In this document: positions 1-7,977 of the stretch, one piece after another | Position numbering within the stretch: position 1 is the first letter of the stretch | How the letters are laid out: each line of letters opens with the position of its first letter | Origin: Chitinophagales bacterium | GTDB lineage: Bacteria > Bacteroidota > Bacteroidia > Chitinophagales > Saprospiraceae | NCBI GenBank assembly: GCA_013299105.1 | Contig: JAAFJY010000001.1 | Location: forward strand, 1-64,000 | Reading direction: 5' to 3' | Length of the DNA: 64,000 nt | Program-made: the position numbers and the translations under genes | The notes under the pieces: generated by a model | Seen by the model: the letters and a program-made list of their open reading frames with translations, nothing else | Told to the model about the DNA's origin: nothing | Database searches by the model: none

Positions 1-58
1 GAACTCTTTGGTTTAATTCCTCAGGTTTGGCAACTTCCGTCTCGCAAGACTCCATCAT
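1..58 (-). CDS. N-terminus of a gene leaving the window (dnaA possible)
   Basis: The minus strand is open from an ATG at 58 (a second ATG at 55) to the window edge, giving MMESCETEVAKPEELNQRV. A purine-rich AGGAGAGG lies just before the start, and the frame is closed upstream by a stop at 83-85. Three promoter-like elements at 183-665 point into it, so a real gene start is likely. Only 19 residues are visible and no family can be read from them. Because an array of DnaA-box-like repeats lies 190-270 bp upstream, dnaA is one candidate, but this is inference only. Confidence 0.5.
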   Translation of the reverse strand, partial: MMESCETEVAKPEELNQRV

Positions 59-182
59 CACCTCTCCTTTTAAACCTATTCTTCAATCAATACATCCTCG
101 CTTTCGAGAAGGTAAAATTGTCATTTTACTTGCCCCTGATGATCAGCAAAATTATTCATTTGCTTTGCTCAAATTGGGACGT

Positions 183-214
183 CAAAGGTACGTCACTTTT
201 GATCTTACTTCCAA
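183..214 (-). promoter_or_regulatory. Promoter P3 of the leftward gene at the window start
   Basis: On the minus strand TTG (212-214) and TACCTTTG (183-190) are separated by 21 bp, which fits the Bacteroidota consensus TTTG-N19-21-TAnnTTTG. Transcription would start near 176, giving a leader of about 115 nt. The 11-bp repeat array lies just upstream of this promoter. Confidence 0.6.
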
Positions 215-250
215 GTTTTTGTCATATTTTTTTCAAAATTTTCCTGCACT

Positions 251-328
251 TTTTTTCCACCGTTTTTCAACAGTTTACCAACTGTTTACTAACCGTTTTT
301 TAACACCTTTTCAACCTGTTTTCCCACA
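251..328. repeat. Seven 11-bp tandem repeats resembling DnaA boxes
   Basis: Seven consecutive 11-bp units fill 251-328, e.g. GTTTTTCAACA (262-272), GTTTACCAACT (273-283), GTTTACTAACC (284-294) and GTTTTTTAACA (295-305). Within the units, TTTTCAACA, TTTTTAACA, TTTTCCACC and TTTCCCACA each match 8 of 9 positions of the relaxed DnaA box TTWTNCACA; others match 6-7. The 11-bp period would place the sites on nearly the same face of the helix. The array sits between promoters P2 and P3 of the leftward gene, so it could be part of an origin or a regulatory site for that gene. Confidence 0.6.
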
Positions 329-458
329 TTTTTATGATGTAATCATACAAGTGCTTGTGCTAAATTTTTATTGGTCCAACTTTGCAAGGCAGTGTTTTTT
401 ACTGCAACAAAAACCCATTCGATAAGTCAACTTTTCCGCTCCTCTTTCAAAGCGGCTG

Positions 459-491
459 CAAAGATAAGCTAAGCACTTTTAAACTTCCAAA
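459..491 (-). promoter_or_regulatory. Promoter P2, leftward
   Basis: Minus-strand TTTG (488-491), 21 bp, then TATCTTTG (459-466). The first transcribed bases, GCAGCCGCTTTGAAAG, closely match those of promoter P1 and recall the leader start of Bacteroidota rRNA promoters, but no 16S sequence follows in the visible 450 bp. Confidence 0.6.
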
Positions 492-634
492 TCTTTTTAA
501 AAAAAATTGAAGTTTTTTTTTCGTGCCCTGTTTTTGGTCCAGTGCTTTCTCAAGCTCTTTTCTTCTAACAGTATCTTTGTTTTGAATAGCCCCCTGAACT
601 TATTGCTCTTCGCCCTTACTTTCAAAAGCGGATG

Positions 635-665
635 CAAAAGTAGAATGAGTTTTACTTTTCTGCAA
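635..665 (-). promoter_or_regulatory. Promoter P1, leftward
   Basis: Minus-strand TTG (663-665), 20 bp, then TACTTTTG (635-642), followed by GCATCCGCTTTTGAAAG as at P2. The two promoters are about 175 bp apart. Between 666 and the end of crtY at 830 I see nothing further; small frames at 27-425 and 507-692 on the plus strand are not convincing genes. Confidence 0.55.
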
Positions 666-829
666 GCTTTTTTTCAAAAAAATCCAAAATAAAATTCCGC
701 TAAAGGCCCTCAGAAAAAGGCTATTCTAAATAAAATTCGGAGGCTTCTGACATTACAAAATCAACACCGCAGAATCAATCGTTTTACCGCTGAAAAAATG
801 GCTATTCAGCAAAAAACCAAATCATGGAG

Positions 830-1705
830 TTAGGCATTTTTTTCACCCTGTTTCACTTTCTTCTGCTCTAGAAACCATTCCATCCAATAACAAACCCCAA
901 AAAGGTGCAGAAACCCATATACCGAGTCCTCAATCGGCACAGAACCAATCCGAATTCCCATAAATTCTTCAGGATTGTACACCACAACCGGGTTTTCAGT
1001 CATCCCACCAGTCAACACACCATTGACCAATAAAAATGGGATCAAGATCACCGCATAAGAACGGTAAAAGCGGCTGCGGTAAGTGTTGGGTACATATATA
1101 TAATGGTAAAGCAAAAAACCAGCCGCCAATAAAAAGGTAGTAGCAGTATACATGCGATCCAGGTTGAAGATCGCGCCAAGGATCCAGAGTCCGATCAAAG
1201 TAAAAGTGATGGGCTTATCATAAGCGCGAAGTGGATCCCCTGGAAAGTAGGCATTGAGGCAAGCATAGATAAAAATACTGGCATAAGGGACCGTCACAAA
1301 AAACAACCACTCTTCCCAAGGCAAGCCCAGGAAGTTCCAACCCTGCAAGTGTTCGTAATTGAATCCCCACACGCCAACGGCCGTTTTATAGGCATCCCAA
1401 ATGATAAACAAGCCCCCCACAATAGCCATTGCTGGAAGCAAGGCTGGCCAAAACCGATGGAAAGCCACCTTCCTGTCGAAACTCAGGCAGAAAACTGGCA
1501 CCAGAGTGAAAATATGCAGGTAAGCATAGGTCCAATGCGTTTCCAAAAAAGGCCAGAGGCCCAGTCTTGGTACTTCATAGACCAGGTTATCGGGTTTCAC
1601 GGCGTCTAGTCCCCATTGTAAAGCCACCATTATATAAGGTAGTAACAAAAGCAAGTAGCGCCCCCAAGACGGGCCAGTTGACTTGTCAATGCTGATCGTG
1701 GACAT
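830..1705 (-). CDS. crtY: Lycopene beta-cyclase, fused CrtYc-CrtYd type
   Basis: An integral membrane protein of 291 aa that should cyclise lycopene ends to beta-ionone rings. It contains two copies of the about 100-aa three-helix lycopene cyclase domain that is split into CrtYc and CrtYd in actinobacteria and fused in fungi and some Bacteroidota. The N-terminal domain has LPWEEW at residues 128-133 and the C-terminal domain has PIED at 257-260, the acidic motifs of this non-FAD cyclase family. It begins 3 bp after the crtB stop, so it is the last gene of crtI-crtB-crtY. It is unrelated to the FAD-dependent plant/enterobacterial CrtY family. Confidence 0.9.
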   Translation of the reverse strand: MSTISIDKSTGPSWGRYLLLLLPYIMVALQWGLDAVKPDNLVYEVPRLGLWPFLETHWTYAYLHIFTLVPVFCLSFDRKVAFHRFWPALLPAMAIVGGLFIIWDAYKTAVGVWGFNYEHLQGWNFLGLPWEEWLFFVTVPYASIFIYACLNAYFPGDPLRAYDKPITFTLIGLWILGAIFNLDRMYTATTFLLAAGFLLYHYIYVPNTYRSRFYRSYAVILIPFLLVNGVLTGGMTENPVVVYNPEEFMGIRIGSVPIEDSVYGFLHLFGVCYWMEWFLEQKKVKQGEKNA

Positions 1706-1708
1706 GGT

Positions 1709-2545
1709 TTAGAGTATATTAAGGCTATTTCGTACCGCTGAGCTGAGTAACAAGGCCACTTTGCGGCTGTCATTGACCCGGATGCGAGCCTTTTTGACCT
1801 GGTGTGCAGGTGAGTTTTTTATTTTCTGAAATAACTTGGTGTAATAAACATAAGCCAAGTACACCCCAAAACGAACTCCTTTGGGTAATTTGACGATACC
1901 CGTGTAAGCGTGATCGAAATCGGCCTTGATATCGGCCTCAATCATCTCTTTGTCTTCCTCGGTAAACCGCGTGAAATCCACCCCTGGAAAATAAACCCGG
2001 CCCCGCTCGTCAAAATCACTCTTCATATCGCGTAGGAAATTAATTTTTTGGAAAGCGGAACCCAAGCTCCTGGCCGAGGGCTTAAGCTCTTCATAATAAG
2101 CATCGTCGCCATCGGTCCATACGCGCAGGCACATGAGGCCAACTACCTCTGCCGAACCGTAGATGTATTCTTTGTACAAACCATCTTCATAAGCATGGTG
2201 GTGAAGGTCCATTTCCATGCTGGCCAAAAACGCCTCAATCAAATGGCGCTCAATGCCAAATCGGTTCACCACTTCCTGGAACGACTGCAAAACGGGATTC
2301 AAGCTGATGCCCTCTTCAATCGCCAAATAAGTTTCCCGCCGAAAGCGCTCCAACAACACGGCCTTATTGTGTTCGTGAAAAGTATCTACAATCTCATCGG
2401 CAAAGCGTACGAACCCATAAATGGCATAAATAGGTGCACGGTAGGCCTTGTCAAAAGCCTTGATGCCCATCGAAAAGGAGGTGCTGTAGCGTTGAGTGAT
2501 CAGTTGGCTGCATTCCTGGCAGGTTTTGCGGTACAAGGTCATCAT
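1709..2545 (-). CDS. crtB: Phytoene synthase
   Basis: Condenses two geranylgeranyl diphosphates to phytoene, the first committed carotenoid step. The 278-aa length is normal. The two Asp-rich motifs that bind Mg-diphosphate are present: DEIVD (50-54), and DMKSDFDERGRVYFP from residue 173. The N-terminal YSTSFSMG is the usual squalene/phytoene synthase opening. Two adjacent ATGs (2545, 2542) could serve as start. It lies 38 bp downstream of crtI and 3 bp upstream of crtY, clearly in one operon. Confidence 0.95.
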   Translation of the reverse strand: MMTLYRKTCQECSQLITQRYSTSFSMGIKAFDKAYRAPIYAIYGFVRFADEIVDTFHEHNKAVLLERFRRETYLAIEEGISLNPVLQSFQEVVNRFGIERHLIEAFLASMEMDLHHHAYEDGLYKEYIYGSAEVVGLMCLRVWTDGDDAYYEELKPSARSLGSAFQKINFLRDMKSDFDERGRVYFPGVDFTRFTEEDKEMIEADIKADFDHAYTGIVKLPKGVRFGVYLAYVYYTKLFQKIKNSPAHQVKKARIRVNDSRKVALLLSSAVRNSLNIL

Positions 2546-2583
2546 TGGTGAAATGGTTTCGCAGGTTTTTAGATAAAATAGGG

Positions 2584-4062
2584 TTACTGTGCGGCGATCA
2601 TTTTCTGGACTTCAGCAGCAACCACCTGCCCCGAAATGAGGGAAGGAGGTACACCAGGACCAGGAGTGGTCAATTGGCCCGTAAAAAAGAAGTTGTTCAT
2701 CTTTTTGCTCCGCATTTTGGGCTTCAAAAAAGCGGTTTGCAAAAGGGTATTGGCCAGGCCATAAGCATTGCCTTTGTAGGCATGGTAGTCTTGTTGGAAA
2801 TCGCGGTGGGCATAGGAGCGCTTGTATACAACGTGCGAGCGAATCTCTTGGTCAGTCAAGTCTTCAAGCCTTTGCATCACCAACTGATAATATTCTTCTC
2901 GGCGGGCTTCGGTATCTTCGAGCCCCGGAGCCAAGGGAATCAGCACAAAAATATTTTCACATCCCGCTGGCGCTACGCTAGGGTCGGTCACAGAGGGTGC
3001 ACAAACGTAGAACAAAGGTTTCTCCGGCCATTTTGGCGACTCGTAAATCTCGTGGGCGTGCTTGCCAAAGTCTGCATCAAAAAACAGGTTGTGGTGCAAA
3101 AGCCCTTTCAAACGCTTGTTGACACCCAGGTAAAACAAGAGCGAAGAAGGTGCCATCACCCGGCGGTCCCAGTAGTTTTCGCCGTAGTTGCGCTGTTTTT
3201 CGTTCAGTACCTGCTGATCGAGGTGGTGGTAATCGGCACCACCCACTACAAAGTCAGCTTGGTATTCTTGGTTCTGGGTCAAGACTTTGGATGCACTAGC
3301 ACCTTGGTTGACGATTTGGCGTACCTCTTGATTGAGTTCAATTTTCACTCCCAGCTCTGAGGCCAGACTGAGCATTGCTTCCACAATTTTGAACATTCCC
3401 CCTTGGGGATACCAGGTCCCCAGGGCCATGTCAGCGTAATTCATCAAGCTGTAAAGCGCAGGTGTTTTTTGGGGCGTTGCGCCTAAAAACAATACTGGGA
3501 ACTCCAGCAACTCGATCAATTTAGGGTTTTTAAACAACTTGCGCACATGGCTGGACAAGCTCTGGAACATTTGCAGCTTAAAAAGGCTTTGAAGAATACG
3601 TAAGTCGGCGAATTCAAAGATACTGTGGCTGGGGCGATTGACAAAATCGCGCATGCCGACTTCATACTTGTATTGTGCTTCAGAGAGGAATTGTTGAAGC
3701 TTAGGGCCACTGCCAGGCTCGTAGTGCTCGAACATGGCGATCAATTCGTCCATTTTAGCGGGCACATCCATGCGATCGTTTTTGCCAAAAAATACGGAGT
3801 ACGAAGGGTCGAGCCGAATCAATTGGTAATAATCACTGGTTTTTTTACCAAACCGTTGAAAAAACTGCTCAAATACGTCGGGCATCCAATACCAACTGGG
3901 GCCCATGTCGAATACAAAACCCTCTGCTTCAAACTGCCTTGCACGGCCACCTGGTACGCTATTTTTTTCCAACACCGTAACTTCATTACCTTGTTGTGCC
4001 AAACAGCAGGCCGCTGCCAAACCCGCGAAACCAGAACCAATTACAATGATTTTTTGTGCCAA
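2584..4062 (-). CDS. crtI: Phytoene desaturase (FAD-dependent)
   Basis: Desaturates phytoene stepwise to lycopene. The N-terminal dinucleotide-binding motif GSGFAG is at residues 9-14, followed by an acidic strand end and GGRA typical of CrtI-type amine oxidases; the C-terminal FAD/substrate motif includes FFFTGQLTTPGPGVPP. At 492 aa it has family length. The start must be TTG at 4062, because the frame has a stop six codons upstream and no ATG between; the glycine motif sits correctly from that start. First gene of the crt operon. A clear TAnnTTTG promoter was not found upstream. Confidence 0.93.
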   Translation of the reverse strand: MAQKIIVIGSGFAGLAAACCLAQQGNEVTVLEKNSVPGGRARQFEAEGFVFDMGPSWYWMPDVFEQFFQRFGKKTSDYYQLIRLDPSYSVFFGKNDRMDVPAKMDELIAMFEHYEPGSGPKLQQFLSEAQYKYEVGMRDFVNRPSHSIFEFADLRILQSLFKLQMFQSLSSHVRKLFKNPKLIELLEFPVLFLGATPQKTPALYSLMNYADMALGTWYPQGGMFKIVEAMLSLASELGVKIELNQEVRQIVNQGASASKVLTQNQEYQADFVVGGADYHHLDQQVLNEKQRNYGENYWDRRVMAPSSLLFYLGVNKRLKGLLHHNLFFDADFGKHAHEIYESPKWPEKPLFYVCAPSVTDPSVAPAGCENIFVLIPLAPGLEDTEARREEYYQLVMQRLEDLTDQEIRSHVVYKRSYAHRDFQQDYHAYKGNAYGLANTLLQTAFLKPKMRSKKMNNFFFTGQLTTPGPGVPPSLISGQVVAAEVQKMIAAQ

Positions 4063-4209
4063 AACCCAAATTGTTTACAAATGAAAAATCCGCTTGCCTA
4101 ACAGCGCACAGAGGGTTTTGTTTAAAGTTTTGGGCAATAACGAGGACAAACGTCAAAAATCCGAGGACTTTCGGATGAGATGCTGTTTTGATGTACTACC
4201 ACTGTAGAA

Positions 4210-4389
4210 AGTTATGAGTTATGAATTATAAGTTATGAGTGGGGGCTCTCGCCCACAAAATTCCAGGTGGGTTAAGCACTCGTTGGCATGGTTTGGGAGA
4301 TGTCAAATAAAAAAATCACTACCGGTAAACCAAAAACTCAGCTAACTAAAAGTCCTACCAGCGAGCTCCACTCATCATTCATAACTCAA
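4210..4389. repeat. Heptad repeat with an inverted echo
   Basis: The gap 4063-4449 holds 7-bp units AGTTATG, AGTTATG, AATTATA, AGTTATG (4210-4240), followed by a short GGG/CCC hairpin at about 4240-4255. A complementary tract, CCACTCATCATTCATAACTC, lies at 4370-4389, so the whole could fold as a 180-bp imperfect inverted repeat. Nothing else was recognised in this gap. Confidence 0.5.
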
Positions 4390-4449
4390 AAAAGGGCTGC
4401 CCTGGAACCTCCAAAACAACCCTTTTCCTATCTATTTTAGCGGGCAAGA

Positions 4450-5223
4450 TTACTTGCGGCCGCCTTTCAGCTTGTCTTGCAATTTGCTCAGGTCTTCCCA
4501 TTTGCCAGCGGCAGCCAACTTGGCTTGTTCAGCCCAGGTAGCAGGGTCGTGCATTTGGAATTTTGGACCAGCAGCATCCAGGATGGCTTTCACTGCGCTT
4601 ACTTTGGCTTTGGCCAGGTCAGCAAAAGTTACGATGCCACCAGCTTTCAGCAGTTCAGCAATTTTTGGACCAACGCCTTCGATTTTCTTCAGGTCATCGG
4701 CAGCAACTTTGGTCACTTTGGCCGGAGCAGCTTTTTTAGGTTCAGCAGCTTTCTTAGGAGCGGCAGGAGCTTTATCGGCTTTAGGAGCCTTGGGGGCTTT
4801 GGCCGCAGCAGGTGCTTTTTCAGCTTTAGGGGCCGCAGCAGCCTTGGCTACTTTTTCAGGTTTGCCAGCCTTGGAGGCACCAGCAGATTTGCCAGTCAAC
4901 TCGCCATTTACGATGGCCGAAACAGATATCAAGGAGTTATTGATGCCATCAAAAGGAGATGGAACATAAGCGTCGGCAGCCCAGTCGTTTTCCCAGCGTT
5001 GGTTGTCGATCAGGTAACGGAATTCGTAGTTGCGACCAGCAGCCAATTCGATGGCACCGCTGAATTCAGTTTTGCTCGCTTTGAGGACAAGTCCTTGCTC
5101 CCAGGCCCAGTTGTTGAAGTCGCCTACTACGCGTACTTCTTTGGCTTCCTGAGCAGCTTCTTTTGGCAGGGTGAAAGTAACCTTGCAAGCATTTTTGGTC
5201 TTGGAATAATCTTTCTTTAGCAT
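4450..5223 (-). CDS. AMPK-type glycogen-binding (CBM48) domain fused to a Bacteroidota HhH domain
   Basis: A 257-aa cytoplasmic protein with three parts. Residues 12-105 form an AMPK1/CBM48-like glycogen-recognition domain (VVGDFNNW at 32-39, ending NNSLISV). Residues 115-172 are a Lys/Ala/Pro-rich linker of AKP repeats. Residues 175-257 are a helix-hairpin-helix domain (DLKKIEGVGPKIAELL) that closely resembles the C-terminal extension of Bacteroidota ribosomal protein L21, ending in the MHDP.TW..QAKLAA..KW motif. The start is put at ATG 5223 because the promoter TTG-20-TACCTTTG at 5353-5383 lies inside the longer frame from 5355. Its function is unknown; binding of glycogen and of nucleic acid is inferred from the domains. 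Confidence 0.75.
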   Translation of the reverse strand: MLKKDYSKTKNACKVTFTLPKEAAQEAKEVRVVGDFNNWAWEQGLVLKASKTEFSGAIELAAGRNYEFRYLIDNQRWENDWAADAYVPSPFDGINNSLISVSAIVNGELTGKSAGASKAGKPEKVAKAAAAPKAEKAPAAAKAPKAPKADKAPAAPKKAAEPKKAAPAKVTKVAADDLKKIEGVGPKIAELLKAGGIVTFADLAKAKVSAVKAILDAAGPKFQMHDPATWAEQAKLAAAGKWEDLSKLQDKLKGGRK

Positions 5224-5352
5224 CTTTAGGTTTTTTGAGTGTGACGAGGAGTTTGCAATCTGAACCACGCTCAGCTTAAAACCTCCTCTAATCCATGAGA
5301 GCGGATCAACCCAGCACTTATTGTAAGTTTTACACTTTGTCGAAACGCAGCG

Positions 5353-5383
5353 CAAAGGTATTCTCTATTTTTCTGATTTTCAA
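5353..5383 (-). promoter_or_regulatory. Promoter of the CBM48-HhH gene
   Basis: Minus-strand TTG (5381-5383), exactly 20 bp, then TACCTTTG (5353-5360). The start of transcription would be near 5346, leaving a leader of about 120 nt before the ATG at 5223. Confidence 0.65.
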
Positions 5384-5672
5384 GGAAGAACATAAAAATT
5401 CGTGATTCATAAACCTCTAAGCACCCTTGTGTATTGCTGCGAAAAGGTAGTTTTTTAAAATAAAAATAATCGTACTTAGCCTTTGCCCTAGGCTAATTTT
5501 GGCTGCAAAGGATTGGGGCAAAATTTTACATGGATAAAAAAAGTTGCGTTTTTTCTCTACTGCTCGCCGCTTTTTAGACTTCGTTGGCCTACAAAAACTG
5601 GTTTTTGGGCGAAATTGCTCCTTTAATAGGTAAAAAACCCTACCTTTTGAGCTACTTCTTTTACATTGGCTG

Positions 5673-5712
5673 ACTCTTCAACTCTTCAATTTTTCAACAT
5701 TTCAACTTTCCT
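5673..5712. repeat. 8-bp periodic TTCAAC array
   Basis: Octamers CTCTTCAA, CTCTTCAA, TTTTTCAA, CATTTCAA run up to 6 bp before the next start codon. The rest of the gap 5384-5672 shows no gene or clear signal. Confidence 0.5.
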
Positions 5713-5717
5713 ATCAC

Positions 5718-7097
5718 ATGAAATCTACACGTCGCAAGTTTTTGCAAAACGGCACCCTCGCCGGGCTAGGTGTACTGAGTGCATCACAGGGGCTGGCAGC
5801 TCCTTTCTACATCGCCAAGGACTGGAAGATCAGCCCAAATGACAAGATTCGTTTGGCCACCGTAGGCATGGGCATCCAAGGCCATTACGATACCAATAGC
5901 GCGCTGAAAGTGCCTGGAGTGGAACTGGTAGCAGTGGCCGACTTGTACACCGATCGCCACATCCGTACCAAGGAAGTTTTTGGTAAAGACATCTTCACTA
6001 CCCGCGATTACCGCGAGTTGTTGACCCGCAGCGACATCGACGCGGTTTTGATCGCCACACCCGATCACTGGCATGATACGATCACCATTGACTCGCTCAA
6101 GGCGGGCAAAAACGTGTATTGTGAAAAACCAATGGTGCAGCAAATCAGCGAAGGCCGGGCGGTAATCGATGCATGGAAAGCCTCAGGTAAAACCATGCAG
6201 GTAGGCAGCCAATCAATCAGTGGTTCGGTATTTCAGGAGGCCAAAAGGTTATTACAAGCAGGTGAAATTGGCCAAATCAACTTCATCGAATCCAACAGTG
6301 ACCGCTTCAACAGCATCGGTGCCTGGAATTACACCATCCCTGACGATGCTACTGCCGAAAACACCAACTGGGACGTTTACCTGAAAGATACCCCTAAACT
6401 GTCATTCGATCCTAAGCGTTATTTCCGCTGGCGCAACTACAAGTATTATGGTACAGGGGTCGCTGGCGACTTGTTTGTACACCTGATCACTGGGGTGCAT
6501 TATGCCACGGGTTCACACGGCCCCAACCGCATTTTTGCTTCCGGCAACCTGAGTTTCTGGAAAGATGGTCGCGATGTGCCCGATGTGATGGTAGCCATTT
6601 TAGATTACCCAAAAACCGCCCAATTTGAGCCTTTCCAAATGGTATTGCGGGTCAACTTCGCCAATGCGGGCGCTATTGTGAACAATACCCGCATCATCGG
6701 TTCTGAAGGGCAGCTTGACATCCGGGGGAATAGCCTCATTTTGAGCAAAAATAAATTGCAAAAAGCGCCCGGTTTCGGCGGCTACGACAGCGTCTTCACT
6801 TTCCCGGAAGAAAAACAAAAGACCATGGAGGCTGCCTACAAAGCCAAATACTCAGAAGAAGACCGCAAGTACATTCCGGTGAAGGAGACCACTTTCAAAG
6901 CACCAGACGGAGAAAATTCCTCGATTTTGCACTTCGCCAATTTCTTTGACAACATCCGCAAAGGCTCGCAGTCAACCATTGAGGATCCCGTATTTGGCTT
7001 CCGCGCTGCGGCACCGGTTTTGGCTTGCAACGAAAGTTATTTCCAGCAAAAACCAATTCTTTGGGATCCTGAGACGATGAAGTTGAAGAAGAAGTAG
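5718..7097 (+). CDS. Tat-exported Gfo/Idh/MocA-family oxidoreductase
   Basis: A 459-aa NAD(P)-dependent dehydrogenase of the Gfo/Idh/MocA family. The N-terminus RRKFLQNGTLAGLGVLSAS is a twin-arginine signal, so the folded enzyme with its cofactor is probably exported to the periplasm. The Rossmann motif GMGIQG is at 50-55 and the conserved CEKPM, with the catalytic/nicotinamide-contacting Lys, at 135-139. Such secreted members are abundant in Bacteroidota and usually act on sugars or cyclitols, but the substrate cannot be read here. It stands alone, with no sugar-utilisation neighbours. Confidence 0.85.
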   Translation: MKSTRRKFLQNGTLAGLGVLSASQGLAAPFYIAKDWKISPNDKIRLATVGMGIQGHYDTNSALKVPGVELVAVADLYTDRHIRTKEVFGKDIFTTRDYRELLTRSDIDAVLIATPDHWHDTITIDSLKAGKNVYCEKPMVQQISEGRAVIDAWKASGKTMQVGSQSISGSVFQEAKRLLQAGEIGQINFIESNSDRFNSIGAWNYTIPDDATAENTNWDVYLKDTPKLSFDPKRYFRWRNYKYYGTGVAGDLFVHLITGVHYATGSHGPNRIFASGNLSFWKDGRDVPDVMVAILDYPKTAQFEPFQMVLRVNFANAGAIVNNTRIIGSEGQLDIRGNSLILSKNKLQKAPGFGGYDSVFTFPEEKQKTMEAAYKAKYSEEDRKYIPVKETTFKAPDGENSSILHFANFFDNIRKGSQSTIEDPVFGFRAAAPVLACNESYFQQKPILWDPETMKLKKK

Positions 7098-7101
7098 GGG
7101 T

Positions 7102-7138
7102 TAAGTTGAGGAGTTGAGATGTTGAGGAGTTGTTGTTG
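7102..7138. repeat. 8-bp periodic GTTGAGGA array
   Basis: Units GTTGAGGA, GTTGAGAT, GTTGAGGA and partial units follow the stop of the oxidoreductase gene by 4 bp. It is the reverse-complement type of the TTCAAC octamers seen at 5673, 13684 and 42559. Confidence 0.45.
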
Positions 7139-7139
7139 A

Positions 7140-7266
7140 GCCACAAATAAATTTGGCCGCTTTGCAACTTCGTTGCCCATGCTTGCCCCGCTTCGCGGTG
7201 CTTATTTGGAACACGGATGACACAGATGATACGGATTTTCACGGATTTCCAGCATGATGTTGACCC
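7140..7266. repeat. Dispersed repeat family A, copy 1
   Basis: About 127 bp that recurs at 11875, 14312 and 48063. Common parts are GCCACAAATAAA, then CAACTTCGTTGCC, a CGCTTCGCGG palindrome, GGAACACGGAT, a core of 9-bp units (ACACGGATG, ACACAGATG, ATACGGATT) and a tail CCAGCATGATGTTGACC. No open reading frame of its own. Confidence 0.65.
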
Positions 7267-7334
7267 CGCTGTACTTAGCATCCGAAAAATGGCCTATTTA
7301 TTTTGACTTTCTCACTTTACGTTTTATAGACTTA

Positions 7335-7380
7335 AGAGCGTGTGTTTGGTGTCAGCGTCAAGCACACGCTTTTTTTTGAG
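7335..7380 (+). terminator. Intrinsic terminator-like hairpin
   Basis: AGCGTGTG and CACACGCT form a perfect 8-bp stem around an 18-nt loop, followed by a run of eight T on the plus strand. It lies between the oxidoreductase gene (+) and the convergent ECF sigma operon (-). Confidence 0.6.
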
Positions 7381-7413
7381 GGATACCCCACCGATGGCAG
7401 ATGCACTATGGCG

Positions 7414-7977
7414 CTACGAAACCATGCGCAACTTCAGTCGGTAGTCCCAATACAAGCCCAGCGCCAAAACAGCCATTCCCGCACTCATGAACAGCCCAAC
7501 CCAGTACATCCGTTCAGCGCTGACTTGATCCGTGATCAACAAAGCCCCAACGACCATGACCCCTGCCATGATTGAAAACCAGCGCGTTTTGTAAAACCAG
7601 CTGTAAAGGAAAAAATGTGCCCCGGTAATGATCACATAAGTTGTAAGGAAGTAAAGGGGCATTTTGGACAAGACCAAAAACAAGATCGGAAAGTAAAACA
7701 ACTGAGCGAAATTGAACCAAAGGCCCAATGAATCCAAGGGATTGCCTGCTACTGACCAGGCGGTTTTCATCACTTTGGACAAAACCCAGGCCAAGGGAAG
7801 CAGCAAAACACCTGCGTAAAAAGTGAAAATGCACTTTTCAAAGGCTGGATTTTCCCGGGTCCAGATGTAGGCAATAATGAGCCAAACTACCACTGCCGCA
7901 CAAATGAAATTAATGCCATTTTTGCATTGAATGGATAATTCGAGACGCAAATCGTCAAGTTCTTTTTTAGTGACCAT
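7414..7977 (-). CDS. Six-helix membrane protein of a sigma-factor operon
   Basis: 187 aa with a short charged N-terminus (MVTKKELDDLRLELSIQCKNG) and about six hydrophobic segments covering residues 22-175. The layout resembles DUF7010-type small membrane proteins, but I am not certain of the family. It overlaps the preceding gene by 11 bp and is the third gene of the operon sigma factor, membrane protein, membrane protein. Its position suggests a link to signal sensing or anti-sigma control, which is inferred only from context. Confidence 0.7.
   Translation of the reverse strand: MVTKKELDDLRLELSIQCKNGINFICAAVVVWLIIAYIWTRENPAFEKCIFTFYAGVLLLPLAWVLSKVMKTAWSVAGNPLDSLGLWFNFAQLFYFPILFLVLSKMPLYFLTTYVIITGAHFFLYSWFYKTRWFSIMAGVMVVGALLITDQVSAERMYWVGLFMSAGMAVLALGLYWDYRLKLRMVS

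Noticed and set aside
27-425. Plus-strand frame of 132 codons at the window start
   Set aside because: It runs across three minus-strand promoters and the 11-bp array and encodes Phe-rich low-complexity sequence.
2545-3360. Plus-strand frame of 271 codons opposite crtI
   Set aside because: It is antisense to a well-conserved flavoenzyme and has no promoter or family signature.
4450-5355. Longer form of the CBM48-HhH protein from 5355
   Set aside because: The promoter TTG-20-TACCTTTG at 5353-5383 overlaps this start, and the extra 44 residues lack any conserved look.
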